Of a DNA stretch of 64,000 bases, positions 62,121-64,000 are shown piece by piece. Where the stretch lies: positions 1 through 64,000 of IMG/VR virus record IMGVR_UViG_3300025666_000003, one strand, 5' to 3'. The notes beneath the pieces are model-generated. The model was given only the letters and a program-made list of their open reading frames with translations, made no database searches and was not told where the DNA came from. The translations under genes were made by a program, and so were the position numbers. The stretch comes from a virus. The first letter of the stretch is position 1, and each line of letters starts with the position of its first letter.

Positions 62121-63989
62121 TTAAAATTCTTCTACTACATAACCACCGTCTCTATACTCTTGTATTTCTTCATCACTTAATTCCATTTCTATAAAGTTAC
62201 CACCTTTAGAAAACTTATATGATTTTCCTTTGTCATCACTTTCTAATGCTGCACCAGTTGCTATTGCTCCTGGTATTATACCATATGTTTTATTTAAGAC
62301 ATCTGTAACTGCTTTAATCCAATTTTTACTTCCTACAGGCATAGTAGGACTCATACTAGCAGATCCTGGTGAATTTAAAGAATAAGCATCTAAATAATTT
62401 AAAAGTTTATATATATCATCATATTTTCCACGTTGTAGTTGTCTCCCGCCTTTTACACCTCCCCTGTAATCACCTTTTAAAACCTTATGTTTATAGATAC
62501 CTCCTTCTTCTGAGGGAGCTGACCATTCCCCAAACATGTTTGACTTTGCAAATTCTGTTTCTCCTTCGTTTAATCCTTTCCCCAGCTTTTCAACCATTTC
62601 CTCTGTAATCTCATCTCCCATTTTTAAACCAGCATTTTCTTCTAACCAGCCGATAGCTTTTCTAAATCTAACTTGTTGTTCTGGAGCAATTGATTGATAC
62701 TCTGCACCACCAGGTATACTTACATTTTTATCTTCAGTAAGCTTTAAAGCAGGATAATTATCATATAAAGGTTGACCATGAAGTTTCCCATCTATAGAAA
62801 TATAAGGACCTTTTGAATCACTGAATAAATGATTAACTTCATGGTCTATAACACCTAAAACATCTTCTTTACTTTTATTTTTTAAGTTTCTAGTATTAAT
62901 CGCTATTTTACCATTTCCTTCATATACACCACCCGCTTTATCTCCTAAGTCTTTTAAAGTAATAGAACCTTCATTAAATTCTTTTGTAAATTTTTCTATA
63001 GACTCTGTTACTTCCTCTCTACTTCTACCTGTAGCTTTCATATTATTAGTAATAAACTTATCAGTCGTAAGTCTACTTTTTATTTTTTGAACTATATCAG
63101 CAACATCTTTATTTGTTACTCCTAATTTAGACAAATCTGCAAGATCATTTGATTTTCCTAAAAATTTATTTATATTTGGATCTACTTGATTCATTCTTTT
63201 GTATACTGATACAATTTCATCTACAGGTGTTCCTTGTGCAATTGAATTAATAATTTCAGCTTTAGGTACGGATAAAGATATTTCGTTTAATTTAGGATTT
63301 AGTTTATCTAAAGTACTAAATACTGATTCTAATGTAATAAGTGGAACTTCGTTTTTTAATGCAATCTCTGCAAAATCTTTTAATTGTTCATTTGTTACAC
63401 CTGTTGGTAATTTGTAATCTTGGAAATTACCCATTTTTGGTACAGAATTATTTGTAACATAATATTTTTTATCAATTGATGCAGTGTTTTTTATTACATC
63501 ATCAATTAATTTCTTAGCTAAAATTTCTTGATGCGTACCTACTTTTTTATTTATTAAAGCTTCTGCTTTTTTAAGTTCAGGAATCTTATTAAAAATTTCA
63601 GGACTGCGCCCTTTTAACTTGTCTAAAGTTTGTTTAAGTATAGTTTGATCATAAAAACTAATATCATCAGCAAGAGCTTTTGGAGCTTTTGGAACTTTTA
63701 TATTTTTAGCTGATGCTGGAAGTGCTTTATGAGCTTTTCTTATTGCACGCCATTCTTTAGTTCCTGGTATAAATGCAAGTAAACCTAAGGCAGCTTCTAC
63801 GTAATTTTCATTATCTATTGCCATATCTATGTCACTTGCCCATTTAAGTGGATTACCCATTTGATTAACAAAGTCAAGTGGGTTGGATCCTTGTCCTTTT
63901 CCTTCATCACCATAGCCAAATTTTTCTCGGAAACTTGATGCAGTTGGATCAATTCCTGCATATAACATTTGATTATAGTTTCTTGGCAT
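62121..63989 (-). CDS. Virion-associated protein with zincin motif (HEVNH), 622 aa
   Basis: Starts MPRNYNQMLYAGIDPTAS. A hydrophobic/helical region at about 55-90 (AALGLLAFIPGTKEW) precedes long helices. At residues 383-387 lies HEVNH within GVIDHEVNHLFSD, a zincin-type active site; the segment before it (KIAINTRN) fits the strand that lines the protease cleft. The C-terminal FSKGG, ELSDEEIQEYRDGGYVVEEF matches the tail of the 722-aa protein. The gene is the furthest upstream of this leftward block within the window; transcription continues from outside. A virion maturation or ejection protease is possible, though no substrate can be named. Confidence 0.7.
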   Translation of the reverse strand: MPRNYNQMLYAGIDPTASSFREKFGYGDEGKGQGSNPLDFVNQMGNPLKWASDIDMAIDNENYVEAALGLLAFIPGTKEWRAIRKAHKALPASAKNIKVPKAPKALADDISFYDQTILKQTLDKLKGRSPEIFNKIPELKKAEALINKKVGTHQEILAKKLIDDVIKNTASIDKKYYVTNNSVPKMGNFQDYKLPTGVTNEQLKDFAEIALKNEVPLITLESVFSTLDKLNPKLNEISLSVPKAEIINSIAQGTPVDEIVSVYKRMNQVDPNINKFLGKSNDLADLSKLGVTNKDVADIVQKIKSRLTTDKFITNNMKATGRSREEVTESIEKFTKEFNEGSITLKDLGDKAGGVYEGNGKIAINTRNLKNKSKEDVLGVIDHEVNHLFSDSKGPYISIDGKLHGQPLYDNYPALKLTEDKNVSIPGGAEYQSIAPEQQVRFRKAIGWLEENAGLKMGDEITEEMVEKLGKGLNEGETEFAKSNMFGEWSAPSEEGGIYKHKVLKGDYRGGVKGGRQLQRGKYDDIYKLLNYLDAYSLNSPGSASMSPTMPVGSKNWIKAVTDVLNKTYGIIPGAIATGAALESDDKGKSYKFSKGGNFIEMELSDEEIQEYRDGGYVVEEF

Positions 63990-64000
63990 ATTATCTAAGC

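Noticed and set aside
33425-63989. Many rightward ORFs of 60-110 codons opposite the giant leftward genes
   Set aside because: They are Ser/Leu/Phe/Ile-rich as expected of the antisense of Lys/Glu-rich coding sequence, have no leaders or motifs, and lie fully inside well-supported genes.
1-64000. Stop-codon reassignment, known in some crAss-like phages
   Set aside because: TAA, TAG and TGA all occur as sensible gene ends with start-stop overlaps, and the long frames are open in the standard bacterial code.
1-64000. CRISPR arrays, insertion sequences, integrase or repressor genes
   Set aside because: No regularly spaced repeats, transposase or recombinase motifs, or terminal inverted repeats were seen; nothing indicates lysogeny in this window.

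Overview
The window is a contiguous piece of a large, AT-rich, double-stranded DNA phage genome of the crAss-like type (order Crassvirales), so the host is most likely a member of the Bacteroidota. Four things support this. A left block of compact rightward genes carries a B-family DNA polymerase, DnaB-type helicase, TOPRIM primase, UDG, ATP-dependent ligase, SF2 helicase, RuvC-like resolvase, PD-(D/E)XK nuclease and a VWA/MoxR pair. A right block holds a few enormous leftward genes. One of these, 4246 aa long, carries the DFDxD-type active-site motif of the crAss-like virion RNA polymerase. The genes lack clear Shine-Dalgarno sequences and use A-rich leaders, as is usual in Bacteroidota. No integrase, repressor, tRNA or CRISPR array was seen, and the long ORFs read through in the standard bacterial code.

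Layout. Positions 1-7239 (+) hold small, mostly unrecognised genes that look like an early/accessory region. Among them are a CxxC zinc protein, an HNH-like protein, an SF2 helicase, a ClpS-like adaptor and a DnaA-domain-IV-like DNA-binding protein. Positions 7236-9127 are interrupted by two leftward genes, an HTH-metallophosphoesterase and a small hypothetical, on either side of one rightward gene. Positions 9146-27330 (+) are the replication, recombination and repair module: UDG, DnaB, a Sak4-like ATPase, SSB-like protein, primase, RuvC-like resolvase, VWA metallopeptidase-like protein and MoxR ATPase, RecE-like nuclease, PolB, DUF932-like protein, GroES, ligase and a MazG-like pyrophosphohydrolase. 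Clear hairpin terminators divide it into transcription units. The two blocks converge on a hairpin-T-tract at 27373-27408 that can act in both directions. Positions 27407-63989 (-) hold only seven genes (1994, 4246, 2255, 1158, 1140, 722 and 622 aa) that by content and order match the virion RNA polymerase and ejected cargo-protein module of Crassvirales.

How it fits together. The leftward proteins would be packaged and delivered with the DNA. The RNA polymerase would start transcription of early genes, while attached or neighbouring domains (zincin-type HExxH, PD-(D/E)XK nuclease, LysM-like, AlkB-like dioxygenase, ASCH, NADAR) could process proteins, nucleic acids or ADP-ribosylated targets on entry. 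The rightward genes then replicate and repair the genome. The phage also carries two host-proteostasis hooks: a ClpS-like adaptor for ClpAP-type proteolysis and a GroES-type co-chaperonin for host GroEL.

The most unusual feature is the C-terminal tail of the 4246-aa polymerase: ASCH, AlkB-like, a Rossmann-like segment, NADAR, and finally a beta-clamp-binding-type motif. No gene-free stretch exceeds 300 bases. The longest gaps (1486-1608, 2234-2421) contain hairpins described below.
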